This document shows, one piece after another, positions 14,746-28,600 of a stretch of 64,000 nt of DNA. This DNA comes from Lasioglossum baleicum (taxonomy: Eukaryota > Arthropoda > Insecta > Hymenoptera > Halictidae). The notes beneath the pieces are model-generated. The model saw only the letters and a program-made list of their open reading frames with translations, did no database searches and was not told the DNA's origin. The position numbers were made by a program, and so were the translations under genes. Every line of letters starts with the position of its first letter. Positions within the stretch are counted from its first letter, which is position 1. Where the stretch lies: contig NC_134944.1 in assembly GCF_051020765.1 (NCBI RefSeq), positions 4,030,001-4,094,000 on the forward strand. The letters run 5' to 3'.

Positions 14746-15191
14746 GCGGAGAAGATTTTCGCAAAGGGAAAATTTGCTTCGAATCACATCAGAAATCGAG
14801 CAATTAAAAAACCTTGGTACTCGTGTCGGAATTCCAAACAGAGTCCCGTGCGAATGATCGAGAAACGACGGTGGGAACGAGGGAAAAGGTAAACTATCTA
14901 CATATTCATGGGGACGGGAAATTGAAAAATTCGCCGTCGAATCCCCGGATTATAGAAGTTCAATTGTCGCGCATTATTGGAACATCGGATTCGCTGGCGC
15001 CCGGTTCCCATCGGGTTCCATCGGGCGTGCCGCTATTTCGGAAAAAGCCTGCCCCGGTAAATCCGACTGTTCCGCGTTCAGGTAATGTCACCGAGTTCTC
15101 GCGTGCTATGCGGGGCTCGAGTTATTTTACTTCGTTCGCACGGTGGCTGGCGTCGGGACGCTGCGAAGCAATAAATCAGTTTTTCCACTCC

Positions 15192-15230
15192 AGACGACGA
15201 CGACGACGACGACGACGCCGACGACGACGT
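15192..15230. repeat. (ACG)n trinucleotide microsatellite
   Basis: About 13 ACG/CGA triplets with one interruption (gccg). It makes poly-Arg or poly-Val open frames on both strands, which I do not regard as genes. Confidence 0.95.
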
Positions 15231-16648
15231 ACGCCTTGTCGCTGATGCCTTCCTCCGCGCGTTGCGTTATCAGCCATGTCCTCCAGGGATGGGGATCGGA
15301 GAAGAAATAGCTGAGGAGACGAGCGGAGAAACGCGGGTGAAGGGAAAAGGGCAAAAGACATTATTCGCGCCGCGCCTTTCTTAAGCATTTTCTATGCCGC
15401 TTTCTTCCGCTGGGCTCCGCGCTTTCCATGGACCAATTACAACCTTTTATCGCTGGTCTGGCCTGGTCTTGCCCAGTCTTCTTCGTCTACTTCTTCTTCT
15501 TCTTAATACATCCGTATTTGCTGGTCTTTTTATCGATGCGCCACTCTCCCACTGCTTGCTACTTGGTGTTTGCTTCTTGTTAGTTGCCTGCACGCCTCGC
15601 CACGAACGCTATTGCATCGCGATTCAGGTTTAACTGCCCGTAATTCTGCTTCTCGCGTCATCCGGAATTGCCGCGGATATTTCACAAGGCAGGTCCGCTG
15701 TTTTTCAAGTAGAACACTTTGCGCGCGATTTAATATTGTCTTGGAATTGATGGGGTGATTCTACGCCCTCGATTTGGTGAAAATTCACGGAAAAGACATC
15801 AAAGATCACAAAGAGGTCATCAATTTCTTTATTGTATCTTGTTCTACTCATCACGAGGACCGAAAATGCAATAAAGAACCATATGCCGAAACTGAATCAT
15901 TATCAAACTTTTATTATGAAACCGATTTGATACACTGAAATCGAAGCAAGAGCGACGGAATTGCGAAGAAAAGACGATAATTAACTGCGACAATTCCGGT
16001 TTTCAGCCCCGCCATTAAACCGGGGTTAGGATGCTGAGGGGCAACGTAAATTCCTAGGCCCCAATCTGAACGCAGGACAAGATTGCTTCCATTACGCAGG
16101 ATGGAAGGAGGATAAAGGTGAATCGACTACCGAATGAATGAACACGCCGATCCTGTCGCGCAAGAATAGGACAATCTCGATGGCGCGGAGCAATCTTGAT
16201 AAAGCAAAAGCTGCTTCGCGTGTTTCTGTCGAATAGAAGAACGCCGGAGAAGGGTGGAGGAGAAAGGCGCGGGGATGGTTGCTCCCTCGACCCGAGGATG
16301 CGAACGGAGATAGAAATACAAATGTTGTTTCTGCGTCTACGTGCCCTCTCAAATCCGAGCATATCCGAGGTTCTTACCTGGCCACTGTTACGGAATGAAA
16401 CGTCGCGCGCGCGCGCACACAGGCGCGGGGTGCACAAGATTGTGCGTTCCTCCGCAAAACTGGGAATTTAATTTATTTTTCCGGTAAGCGTGCCGGCTTC
16501 TACAGATTCGGTTCAATCTCGCGGGAAAGCGAACCAGGTGCTCCGAAAAGATCAACGCTAAAATTTATTCATTTATTTGCAGTTTATTCTAACGCGGTTG
16601 CATCAACAGCGAGGTCATTAGTGACCACACGATTTACAAGAATATATT

Positions 16649-17038
16649 GTAAAAACGAGTTGCCAAATTTTTTTAGAATGTTTATTTAAAATGAGAAAAA
16701 CGTGTCTTCAGTTTGTTGCCCCCCCACATCGTGAAAAAAGATGTTAGGGTAAAAAGAGCGAAGGAATATGAAACTAGAGGCGTCCAGCTTCAAAATGAGT
16801 CGAAATTTGTCGCCGTACGGTTATTTTTAACAAAGTTATACTTCCTATTGTAAACACGAGTTGCTAAATGTTTTAAAGAATGTTTATTTAACCAGAAAAA
16901 CGTGTCTTCAGATTGTTGCCCACCACATCGTGAAAAAAGATGTTGGGGTAAAAAGAGCGAAGGATGATGAAACTAGAGGCGTCCAGCTTCAAAATGAGTC
17001 GAAATTTGACGCCGTATGATTATTTCTGACGAAGTTAT
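16649..17038. repeat. Two-copy tandem repeat, about 201-bp unit
   Basis: Units begin at 16649 and 16850. Shared tracts are cgtgtcttcag, acatcgtgaaaaaagatgtt, gtaaaaagagcgaagga and ggcgtccagcttcaaaatga. Identity by eye exceeds 85%. Confidence 0.85.
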
Positions 17039-19549
17039 TTTCCGAGGATCAAATTCGGTGTCGAATCTGTTCTTAGATCGTGGAGATGGTAACGGCAGCA
17101 ATCTGTTCGTTGCGTTTCCGGAGGTGGTGTTGACGTTAATGGGGGATCCGCGGAGCGTTCTAATCGGAGGGAAAGGATTCTGGACGAGCAGACAGATCCC
17201 GCGGAATATAATCTTTAGCGGGTCTAATTAACTTGCCTTCCGCTGGTCCTTACTCCCAACCTCATCGTATTTTCTTTTGCAGCGGCAATTATACAAACTT
17301 TGAATTTCCATTGGAACGCGTTCCGGTAGTCTACCCGATCCGCCCTCGTTCCGCTTCATCCCTTCCCTACCCGATTTGGCAACAATCGCAAGGTAAGCGG
17401 ATTATTTAAGGACTTTCCGTAGTGCATACTACGTAGAAACCTCCGCCGCCACTATTCACTAACACAAGTCGACATTCGTGCTGGTTTTCTGTGAGAAAAC
17501 CCCACCGGTGATGGTATGCAGGCTTGCAGAGAGAAAGTGTACGAAACTGTGTCCGTGTATGTGTGTGTCTGTCTATGGCTCTGTGGGTTTGTGCGAGAGG
17601 GAGAGAGAGGGAAGAGAGAGAGAGGGAGGGAGGGTCCGGCACTTTTAGCAAAGTTCCAGATAAATCGCATTTCGTCGAATCGAGAGAAAGGGAACAAAAT
17701 AAAACGTGGCTTTTATCGGCATTTTAATTACGCTCCTTCCCCGGAGCGACTTTACTCACTTTCCATAAGGAGTTGCTCAAACATGAATTTTCTTCTACCG
17801 TCGCTGCCGGTTGCGGTAGTGGCACTTACAATCACTCGCAGAATTATACGCTACGTGAAATCACTGTGGCTTTTTCGGCGATGTATAGACAGAGATCTTT
17901 TCATGAATTATTTTAGAGCAGCGTGTGTATTTGATTGATGTTGTTCAACAGTTTCAAATTTTAACAAGACTTCGACACAATTTATTAATCCGTAAGTCTC
18001 GCGTTTGATATAGTAATTTAGAAGATTAGTATACGAATATTTTTCGACTAGACGGAATCTTGTCGAAATTGATATTATGCGACCCCGCCGGAATAATGGT
18101 TCTAATAATGCAAAGCATGGCCGTTGCACAAAGGACAAAGCGTGTCAAAGCACGAAGTGCATAAAATGTAGAAAATAAGGTCGGAGTGGAACGTAAGTGC
18201 GTGAAAATATTCTGAAATCTCGGTCACCGTGTTGCGAATGTTTCGGAAAATCTCCGTTTTTCTGTAATGAATTTCATAATTCAATTCTATCGAATTTTGT
18301 GCTTTCAAAAATCCACAATGATTTCAGCTTATGGTCCTTTTCTAATAAGAATGGCCGCTGATACTTTATTGATAGCTACCACGTTTTATCTACGCCCCCT
18401 TTAGGGCTCTGTCGTACATGCTCGATAAGATTGAGACTTTGTGATTGAGAAGGTGTCGATAAAATATGAGGCGTGTCGTGTAAGCCGTTTTCCAGTGGGG
18501 AGTGATTTTTGTAGAGCAAATGGTTGGACGTGTAAAACGAAGTCAACAGAAAATGTTACATCAAGTAAAATCCTTCAATAAAAACGAGGAATATACATAT
18601 ATGTATACGTATAAATAAATCAAGCTGCCAGATAAATCGAAAGCACTTTTGTATCTTGAATAATTTTGTAAAGCCGGGAATTCGAAATGGATTATTTTGA
18701 CCGGCAGCAGTTCCCGTGATGAACAACCATCGATAGGTTCAAGCGGAATACTAATTAACACGGGCAGTTTGTGGATGGGAACGTGAATTTTTCAGTTTTA
18801 TTTTGTAGAATTATTTTTTAATTGATTCTGTGCGTACAATGTCTGGTAAATTTACTCGGTGACCGATGTACATAGGTCAGCTTCAATTTCACTGTTCAAA
18901 AATGAATAATCAATATTTCGCGACGGCCTGAATAGGAGAGTCATACACGAATTTTGCTGTACCGTTTACAATTAACTGTTCTGTTTCCACAAAAAGAGAA
19001 AATTCGGAGAATTGATTACAGGTGCACGTTTCACACAGAAACGCGCATTCGTTTGTGTACGATTTAAATAGATTTATTTCTGGAAAAGAAAATGTTACTG
19101 CACTTTTCCGTTATGAACAAACGCAGATAACTGTGATGAATTAAGTGAACAATATCATAATTGATAAATGAATATTTCATAACAAACTACGGAAGCATGT
19201 AGTGAACTATTTAAGACGCAACTGTTAACGGCAACACAATTCAGCATAAGCTCCAGGATTTGTAACGCGTTCTCCACTTCTAACCTCCATTAATTTTCTC
19301 ACTCGGTGCGTTCGCATGTTGTGCAAACATAAACGTGAAGCAGCGAGCAAAGAAAGATGGAGGCATGTAATATTGAAGACGTGTGCGATTAGTTGTACGG
19401 AATGTTACAGATAAAATTTTATATTACATATTAAAAAGATTTAAGGCCACCAGTGTATTAGTTTCACGTTTTTATTGGGCGCCAAACATTTTTATTTTGC
19501 ATAAAGATCCCCAGTTATATTTTCATTCGCTGTGATCTTTTAAATTTCG

Positions 19550-19876
19550 TGGATACGAAATTGGTATAGTACCTAAATGTTTAGTAATTGATTAGATACC
19601 GACACATTGCATAATGTAAACAATATTTTGAATAATGGTACAGCTGATACTGAACGTTGTACATATATGATTTAAGAAAACTAGAGATTAGTTTTTAATG
19701 AAAATGAAGCATTTCCTCCGACCTAGAATAAATCCATTCCCCATAATTTTTCAAATTTTATGGATACATAATTGGGGTGTAATACTTCGTACAACATCTA
19801 ACTGTTTAGTAATTGATTCGATAGCGACACACTTAGTATTGTAAAGAATATTTTTAATAATGGTACAGCAATTTTC
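19550..19876. repeat. Diverged duplication, about 200-bp offset
   Basis: tttagtaattgatt.gata.cgacaca and aatatttt.aataatggtaca occur near 19579-19645 and again near 19804-19870. Confidence 0.6.
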
Positions 19877-20547
19877 AGTGGCGCATCATAGTGACCAATG
19901 GAGTAGTTAAACGTTCGAAGGGGGGGCGTGACGATCGCGCGATCACGACGAAGACGCGTGTGACAGGCGTGTAGCATAGGCATCCATCCTAATAATATGG
20001 CCGACGAGGATTCATTCGGTCCGTGTGCACCTGCTACCGGTAAATCAATAGCAGATACCCGCTGTCGCGTAATTTCCGCGCGAGCCGGCTTGTATGCGTT
20101 AACCCCCTTCCTCCATGTACGCCCCTGAAACCGGTTAACCCTAGGCTGTCCATGGTCCTCGAGTGTCCCCCCCTTTTCGACCCCCTTCGACGAGTTGCGA
20201 CCCCCTGCGGCGCCGTAAGATAAATTCTCTTTGGCACTAATAGGCGTTAAATATTGGTTATGTAGCCCCGCGGTTCGGCAAACGTGGCCACGCGCACCCA
20301 GCCTCGCATAATTCGATAATCATACCGGCATGATCCGTTCGACGGACTCGCGCGGTTAAGCGATCCGGCGTGGACCAACTTCCGCAAGTGATCGGCTTAT
20401 CGAGCACACCACTCGAACAATAGACCGGAACGTTAATTATTAGGTCGGTGGAAAAATCATTGCGGTATTCGTCCGTGTAAACTTCACCGACTTTTCCGAA
20501 GCTGCGACGTTTCGTCTCGTTGCGTTGGGTCGTCTTTCACTTATCAT

Positions 20548-20640
20548 TAGACTGCGGACCTTTATACATTCATAGTAAAATTGAGTAGATGAAATTGAAA
20601 ATTGTCGAAAGATTTTCAAACTTGAAGATGCCAATATATA
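20548..20640. mobile_element. hAT-type MITE half-copy (left end)
   Basis: TAGACTGCGGACCTTTATAC followed by family-like interior sequence; no right end is found nearby. Other single ends occur at 19486-19516 (right end, ttttgcataaagatcc) and 55929-56000 (left end, tagactgcgaaactttgcgc). Confidence 0.5.
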
Positions 20641-21593
20641 ATTTCTCCTCTATTAACCCTTTGCACTCGAATTGCGAGTCTGAGGCGCCACTAAAAATTG
20701 TCCATACCATTATTTAAAACAGTTTTAACATTCTTCAATTTGTATATTATTTATTTATATTAGCGTATAATCATGATTGTGTAACAGTATCGTGTTTGGT
20801 CTCATTTTGATTAGAAAAACGAGGCAAATACGATGGTAAAAGTTTCATGAAAATGAAATGGAAAATTAGAAAAGTTGCGATCTTGTGTCTCGGTTGCGTT
20901 AGTGCGAGTCTCACCGATACTCGACCCCACGCTGGCTCGGACGTCGAGCGTGTTTACCATCTGACTGGTTCCAAGGGCAATTGAACTGGTAGTGGGGGAT
21001 ACAATTTTGACAGGCACGGTAGAAACCCCGCGACACTTACGGAGATAATGATATAGCAGGATAATATTGGATAATTGATTGAACAAATGATAGAAAATTC
21101 GGATTATTGACACATCGAATCACTAACACCCGTATAAAGGTGTAAACATAAATACGTTTATCATTGTTCAGCAATATACCAGTCGCGTTACGTTCGCGAA
21201 CATGATACAGCGATCGCTATAATTACGATCATTGTTCTCGCGTGACGCGATTTGTCTTCTCTGCCTAAACGTTGTCATCGCTTTCGCGCAACCGGTACAC
21301 CATTGATACCGACATATTGCCGAGATGTAACCGAAACGGGATGCGGCTGAAGATCGTCATAAATCATACCACGCATCGTGGCTCGTGACAAATGTTGAAT
21401 GAACCATAATTGCCTAGCTGTCTGCCGTGTCCTTCTCCCATTAATATCTGAAGAAGAAATAGCGTTCTCGAAACAATACGCGTCAGATCGAAATTCAATT
21501 TCGCCACTGTTAATACCGTACCACGTTCAATTTATTTTCAAGTTGTAAAGAATCAGTGTCGGCTTGTTAAAATGCTCAATTTTTGGACGATCT

Positions 21594-21724
21594 TTATGCG
21601 AAATAAAAATATTCTGCATCGATTGCTGGGAGCAGTAGTTGAATGAAAATTCATTTCAACCCTTCGTGGTCTTTTTTAAAATTTCTCTACGAAAATTGAA
21701 AATCCCATAGACATCCGCAGTCTA
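21594..21724. mobile_element. hAT-type MITE, about 130 bp
   Basis: The left end is truncated (ggacgatctttatgcgaaat) and the right end is cccatagacatccgcag plus TCTA. The interior resembles the 5534 copy (gattgctgggagcagtag). Confidence 0.55.
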
Positions 21725-23041
21725 GTTACTTAACCTTATTTTAGATCGCAATATCATGGTCGTCGCGTCAAATATGCAAAATCAAAGCACGCGTTTTCAT
21801 CACATTTTAAAAGTGCAGTGCTATTTAAAGAGAGGATGTAGCATCGGATTACCATTTTTATTCGCTTTTTACAACATTTCTTCGCTCGGTGGAAATTGCA
21901 TTTCGAATAAAGTCGTAAAAAGTCGTGTAACTCAATTTTTTTCACCAATGGATCGTATTTATTATTTATTTATTAACAGTTGCTGTTGACGTAGTCGCAT
22001 CAACAGCGTAATTTGTAAAAAGGTTTAACGTTCACATTAGGATGAGAGGAATAACCTAAAATTATAACAGTTCGCATACAGATCGGTGGATTTAATGAAA
22101 AAGAGAAGAAAGATCGCGAAAGATCATAGAATAAAATGTCTATGTGAAAACGATCTGATAAAAATACAATTAACGTTCGCGGAGAAGTTAATTTATTGAA
22201 CCGCCACGCAGCGACAAGACCTCGCTGAAAAATCGCCGCTAAACCGGGAACGGATTAGCGGACTATATGCGCGCCGAAATTTTTAGAATGATATATTTGC
22301 TGGTTTTTTCGTTTAGAGGTTTAAAGCGGATTAACTGATTCGGAATAAAGCTGCTTTAAATACCATTTTTGTCCGGCGTGCTGTCCGCTACGCGCGACAC
22401 GCGGTTCGCGAGTTTGCGCGCGACCGTGTTCATCGATTTCCACTATGAGAATGGAACATTATATTTCGAAATTGTTATCAGTGTAATTTTTGCAAAGCTT
22501 TTATCAATTATATCTCCTGCAATTTTCGGTATCAGACTTAATACAGTTTTTCTCTGTACACACATTGTCGAGAGAATACGTTGTGACGGAATATTCCAAA
22601 CCTTTTTTGCCGCGGACATTTTTTAAAATTGATTTTTGTGCGGACTGCGAAGCTTTTTACAAAAAAAAACGAACAATTTACACGGAATCGAACTTTTTTC
22701 AAAAATAAATCTTCCGTGTTTTGCTTGTAAACATTGTACAGACACCGAAAATATTTGGTTCTCCCGAAAGGGTTGTTTATAATTGGTGGCGCGTTACGAC
22801 GATCCTACCACTGCCATTTTGCAAAATCTAGAAAAATCGTGTTCCCCTAGATTTTCATAAGGTGGAGTGGGGTAGAGACCTCAACGGGGCAAGTGCATTA
22901 ATTGGTTATTTTTATTATAATATGAACGAAATTTCTCTGGCTGTCGGGGTAAGTAGTACACTTTGTACAATATCCTATCACAAAATGATAATTTTCAAGC
23001 AAAATTAGAATCCTACATAACACTAATTCATCAGTAATTAC

Positions 23042-23242
23042 TAGACTGCGGATCTTTATGCAAAATAAAAAGTGTTTGCGTTGATTGCAGGACACAGGAG
23101 CCAAGTAAAAATTGTATTCTTCTTTTAATTATCCTATTAAGCTGAAACTAATACGTTGATGTTCTTAAATATTTTTAACATGTCCACTGCTTTAAATTGT
23201 GCTTACCTATTTTTGTCGTAAATGCATAAAATCCGCAGTCTA
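23042..23242. mobile_element. hAT-type MITE, 201 bp, near-perfect copy
   Basis: Termini are TAGACTGCGGATCTTTATGC and, inverted, tgcataaaatccgcagtcta, so nearly 20 bases of inverted repeat. The flanks GTAATTAC (23034-23041) and GTAATAAC (23243-23250) match at 7 of 8 bases. This is the cleanest copy from which to define the family. Confidence 0.85.
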
Positions 23243-23902
23243 GTAATAACCGTGGCAAGAGTTTGATACCAAGAACGTTAACTTTTACATACCAGACTGA
23301 AAATACATCAGTTTAAAGTCCAACGTTGCAAAAACTAACTAATTTTAGTTTAGCGCAGTCATGAAACCACGGGGTTGATAAAATCACGATGAATTTTGAA
23401 TGCCTCTGTTCATGCGATGCGCGTTGAACCACGGAGAATTGGGATCAATTTTCCCCGGAATGCACCTGTGGAACGATCCTTTAATTCGTTAATTACGCGA
23501 TAACAATTTTTATTCACAGTGTATTATACGAGAGAGCCGTGTATAGTGCGAGTCAATTCGGCGTTTCGATTCTAATATACGGGGGCAGACTGTCAAAGAG
23601 CAAATTTTCTTTCGTGTCTGCTCGATCATGACTTGAATGCTCTCGAGCGGAATTTTCCAAATTAAAAGCGGGGGCCAGTGAGAGCGCGGTATGGTCTGCG
23701 TTTCGCTCATTCAAGCAGTATAAGCTAAAAGCTTGTATATGTATAAAAGGGAACAGTTTCGCCACAGTTCAAAGACCTTCATGCATCTTTCTGTCTGCGT
23801 CTTGCCGGTCTACTTCAATGAGAAGCTATTTACATCGGACAAACAATTATATTGATTGATACGCAACAGAACATCCCCGGAAACAGCTTTCGAAACTTTT
23901 CC

Positions 23903-24158
23903 CAACGAAATACTTTCGTTTACTCGCGATATTGTCATCTTCATTACTTTAATTCGAGCAATTACGCCTGTGCTTCGCGTTTGTTCGGTTTGTTCTTTCT
24001 AATCTCACTGTGTAAAATTCACGGTCGCACTTGTATCGATTGATGCACAGCGAAATACTTTTGTTTGCTCTGATTACTTTAATTCGAGCAATTGCGCCTG
24101 TGCCTTCGCGTTTGTTCTTTCTAATCTCGCCGTATAAAATTCACGGTCGCACTTACAA
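23903..24158. repeat. Tandem duplication, about 140-bp offset
   Basis: cgaaatacttt..gtttgctc, attactttaattcgagcaat, gcctgtgc and aaaattcacggtcgcactt occur twice (about 23907-24030 and 24050-24158). Confidence 0.8.
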
Positions 24159-26189
24159 TTAATCCCCGTAGATTTGCGAGGGGCGGTATCGCGCAATCAA
24201 TTCGACGGAAATGAAAAGACAGATATTCGTGCATCCTGGCGGCGTCGTCGATATTCCAGCAATTCGACGAGATGAAATATCCTTCCGCCAAAGAGATCGC
24301 TTGAAATCGACGTCTAAAAGTGATCGCATTTAATTATTTTTCTACACGGTTTGATTCATCGATGGAGTGCTGAGCGTATTTGTCGAGCGTCTGCACACCC
24401 GCGCACACACGTGCGCACATATATAGAGAGACGTAGGCAGACAGACAGACCCACCGATGATGCGGCGACGCAGCCGATGCACCGGGGGTTTATTCGAAAA
24501 TATATTACGTGGACGTTGCGTAAGTCGAAAGCTTTGAAACAGGGCCGAAACCCCTTTGAAAACCCGCGATCATGCTGTATACCGCCGCCAACGAAATTCT
24601 ACGGGACTCATTAATCGAAAATCTCATTCGGCAAACCGTCCACCCCCTACCACCCCTTGATCGATTGATTGCGACATTTTCAAATTTCATGACCGTGTTA
24701 TATTTTCTGATTACGATGATCGCGATCCATTTTTCCCCGCACTGTCATCGAGGATTTCCGATGAATTTTTGCTCCTCACCCCCATCCCTCCGCGAACAAT
24801 GAGCCTTTGAGCGACGCGACGCGTTCGTTGCTGTCTGGTTTTTCGCTTGTAAAATAACCTTTTTTCAACGCCGATTCGTTTGAAAAATATTATACTTCGA
24901 CCATTTGTCCGACACGCCGTGCACTCTGATCAATATTTCATATCATCGGCCGACGCGACGGCCCGCTGTGTTCTCGCGGCGAAACAACGAATCCCGCGCG
25001 GAGAAAAAAACCACGCGGAATTTTCGCGACACTGATAAGCGCTCGCGAGAGCTAATGACGTGTTCTGGAAAATTAAACATTTCCCCCGATCTATGATAAT
25101 TACTGATATTGACAAATTTGAAGAAAGTGGAGTGAAATAAAATCCTATTGTTTAACCGACTTCGAAAAAGGAAGAGGTTATTCAATCCGATCTGTATGTG
25201 ACTATTTTTTTCTTATTTTTTCGCTTTTTTTCACCGATAAATTTCACATAAATTAATTTTTTAATGAATTCTACCTATTTCGTAGAACCAGCCGACTGTG
25301 CGTCGTTCCGACACGTTCCGCGAGACTATTGTGTTTGCTTTTGTCGTGAACAAATGATCCCGATTCGCGTCTGAAATGGCGAGTTTTATCGCGAGAATAA
25401 AGCAACGCTATAGACACGCGCGGAACCGTTAAACAGTCTAGGAAAAAGTTCTATTGAAATATCGAAAATAAAGGAAACGATTTAAGTGATAAAGTTAGGC
25501 GGCACATTCTATATTTCCTCGGTCCCGTACACGCTCTGCAATCGGGTCATTTCCCCGGGAAATGCATTTATCATGCACGGCTAACGGAATATTGAATAAC
25601 TCGCGGCACGCAAATGGAAAATATTTGCAACAGTTAAAAAATTACTTCGGCACGAGCGTGGAAGTTCCTTGATCGCGGAAAGCATATTCGCCGAAATTGC
25701 CTTATGAAATATTCAACGATATGAATTCGATGAAACAGTGCGCATTAACAGCGCGCGGAGTTTCAAAGATACGTGTATATTATATTACTCGACGCTATTG
25801 TTCGAGCTCACTTTTCCGGTCCGGTGTCATCGCGATTGCAGCTTTAACGAATTATGAGAGTAAGGAGCTCGATCGAATGAAATTAAACCTCGATTGGTGC
25901 ATCAAAGGTTACAGTGATTCGAATGTATTATTTATTAATGTAGTATTCAGCATCTTGTTATTTTTATAATACAATAAACATCAGTCACTTATGATTAGAC
26001 AGCGGAGTAGGTTTAATTTAAAACATCACTGTTTGTGTGAAAAGATTAAAAGAATTTAAAAGAACTGTTATATTATTTTCAACCTCCAGCCTCGGGATTA
26101 TGTCCAGTGTTGCCGAAATTAAAATCAACTCTTACAGCTTCACTTGAAATTGCTGAAACTCGAAAATTGCAAACTGTGTTACGTATAAA

Positions 26190-26340
26190 TAGGCAGCGGA
26201 TTTTATGCATTAATGTTATTTAAAAGAGCAAAACCATTAGTCTATTAAAGATATTCAGAAAGAAAATAAATTTACATTTCACTCCAGTTTGTTGCAGATC
26301 AGCTAGCAAATGTTTATTTTGCATGCAGATCCGGTGTCTA
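26190..26340. mobile_element. hAT-type MITE, 151 bp
   Basis: Left end TAGGCAGCGGATTTTATGCA, right end ttttgcatgcagatccggtg then TCTA. It shares the internal tract tttcactccagtttgttgca with copies at 9410 and 63856. The flanking eight bases do not match, so the target duplication has decayed. A further left-end remnant (ttagacagcggag) lies just upstream at about 25993-26060. Confidence 0.7.
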
Positions 26341-27072
26341 CAGATAGGTGGGCATTTTCGCAAACGAAAACGTGTCTTGAAATGACCTGGGGGGACTGCC
26401 CCTTTCGAGGACCCCAAACATTTTGGGAACACCCGTGTATATAACGAGCTTACCGAGGATCCACCCTCGTTCTCGTCAACTTATCATTCGTAGGTACCCG
26501 TCTCGATGCTGTCTTAGCCATTTTAAAAAGCGTTGAGGGACAACCCCTCTTCGAACCCTCGCTCTCGAAGCGGCGCAACTTTTCTGGTAAACAGCCCTCG
26601 GGCCGTTGCCTCCATGTCCGACTAATACCGAAGGCATCCCCGTCGTCGAGCTGGCCTCGTTACCACTCTAGATGCATAAATTGGCAGAGGTGCGGGCGAA
26701 GAAAAGCAAGCCGAGGTTCGGCTCTCTCTCGAAGGGAGCGGCAACCACCTAGCCTTTTCTGGCCCGACATTCATTAGGTAACTTGTAGAGACGCGGCCCC
26801 GCGGTGTACCCTTCCCAGATACGCTCAACCCTACGCTTATGAAGTAATTTCACCTTCTCCGTGGAACGAAAGTTCTGCAGCTGGTAATAAACTTATGTCA
26901 AAGTGATGGCCTTTAGTCCCCGCCGCGACGTGCCGTCGACGTTCAGACGGCGAAAATCGACGACAAATCGTCGGAAGGTGGCTGATTTCCTCAATGACTG
27001 TCGGTTGCAGACTTTCACAGTTCTACGAGAACTGTATTCTTGCATTAGGTACTTCAATTACCTCGCCTAAAC

Positions 27073-27182
27073 CAGAGTTGCGCAGAATTGCAATTGAATT
27101 AGTCCAGGAATTATAATTACAAAGTAATTCAGTTATATTGTCATTTATAATTCAGATCTTCATTCAATTAAATTACAATGTA
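27073..27182 (+). repeat. Partial copy of the 8112 AT-rich repeat
   Basis: cagagttgcgcagaattgca followed by aattataattacaaagtaat and cagatcttcattcaattaaa, closely matching 8112-8250. Confidence 0.6.
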
Positions 27183-28055
27183 CAGCAAACAAGTATATGA
27201 AAGAAAAACATAAAAATATATCGCACTTCTCCAAAGTTCTGGGCTACAATTTGGAGAGCTGTGTTTTAATTATATCGTATTTCAATTATATTGTTAGTTT
27301 GGAAAAATCGAGCAGAATTTCCCGGCAGTGCTGGCGCGTATCGTCGAAGATTGTTTCAGATGTGACGCTGGGAGGAATAAGCTGTTTTTGTTTCGGGCAA
27401 ATAGAGCAGATATAAAAAGGTCGAGGCTGAAAGCCCGAAATGGAGGCGACGCGAGGCGAGAGTGAACCGATGGCGCCGCTAATCGTATTGTTCGAATTCA
27501 CGCGTTCCATGGCGCGGCACACGCAAACTCACGATCTCGGCACAGCACTATTACGAGTTTCGCGATCGTGACACGCCAGTATGTACTACCGATCCGCTCA
27601 TTACGTTTCATTTGTCCGGGTCCGTGAACGCCATTTATGCTGGCCAGGCATCATTAACCCTTTTAGCGACGGATGAGCTACCTATCGATCGTACGTTCCA
27701 TACGCGTACACCTCTCTCTCCCCGCTTCTACTCCGATCATTTCGACGTACTTGAACGCAATAGATCGATTGCCCGGAACCTTCCTTTGAACGTTTTCGCC
27801 TGCATCGCCCACGGAATATTCGAATCGTCCACTGATTCTGCTGATTAATCCGTTTCAAAACTTTGGTGGCCCGAAAAAGTCACCATTTTTCCGAACTCTG
27901 CAGGTTTAGAGTGTACGCCGCCGTCCATTGGTCACCGGACACTTATTCGAGGACCCACATTATCATTTTTTCGAATGAAGAGAACGTGAAAATCAAATCT
28001 GACCAAAATATCCTATATTTTCTCATTTTTTTCCAACATTTATTCAAATAGTATA

Positions 28056-28200
28056 CAGTCGGGGACAATATTAAGTGGACGCCCTTAAAAATCCCATAAC
28101 TTTTTTCAAATTGGTCCAAACGACTTGAATTTTTCCAGTCCAAATTTGTTATACATTTTCTCAATGGAGTGCCTATTAAATCAAAATACTATCTGTTCGA
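28056..28200. mobile_element. Tc1-like terminal segment (one end only)
   Basis: After TA the sequence reads CAGTCGGGGACAATATTAAG, then tggacgccc. This is the style of Tc1-like terminal repeats in insects (recalled family knowledge). I find no matching inverted end within the next 2 kb, so it is a fragment. Confidence 0.4.
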
Positions 28201-28279
28201 AGATCGCAGTGCGCGTTGTCTCTATAATCAACTAGCTCCTCGAACCAGGTCCTCCGAATTTTCCGATTTTTCTTTGTAA

Positions 28280-28600
28280 TTGTCTCTAATTTTTTTCCCT
28301 GGAAACGTTTCCAGGACCATAACGAACAAAACAAAAAAGGAATTACGCATATCCATCGTTCGAATCGTGAGTTATGGTCTTGAGTTCATACAAAAATCCC
28401 ATAGAAGAAAGCACTTTCATTTTTTCCCGAATTTTCCATTTTTCCGGGCAACTTTTCCAATTTTTCTTTCCCGAAAAACCTTATTCGGACTATTACGAAC
28501 ATTTTTGTTTTTAACTTAGCCAAATCGGTCCAGCCGTTCTCAAGTGACGCGGTTACCAACGAACAGCATTTAATTTTTATTCATATAGATATATTATAAT
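28280..28600. repeat. Possible non-LTR retroelement 3' tail
   Basis: The stretch ends aaatcggtccagccgttctc, a variable spacer, and cattcat/atatagatat. Such tails occur on dispersed insect retroelements (general knowledge; the family is not assigned). No reverse transcriptase frame is visible upstream. Confidence 0.35.

Larger units (their letters stand above)
7093..16648. other. No supported gene; non-coding with possible regulatory tract
   Basis: Besides the repeats listed separately, 7230-7570 is dense in TAAT/ATTA cores (attaatgattaaat, aattaattagactaattaaa) between GC-rich segments, as homeodomain-bound enhancers can be. 11.7-14.1 kb is GC-rich and carries many short frames on both strands without domains or splice support. 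Nothing else can be named. Confidence 0.4.
17039..23033. other. No supported gene
   Basis: Only GA/TG-rich tracts (17540-17634), the 19.5-kb duplication and MITE fragments are visible. Frames are short and patternless. Confidence 0.5.

Noticed and set aside
15127..15388. Poly-Arg and poly-Val frames on both strands
   Set aside because: They are produced by the (ACG)n microsatellite.
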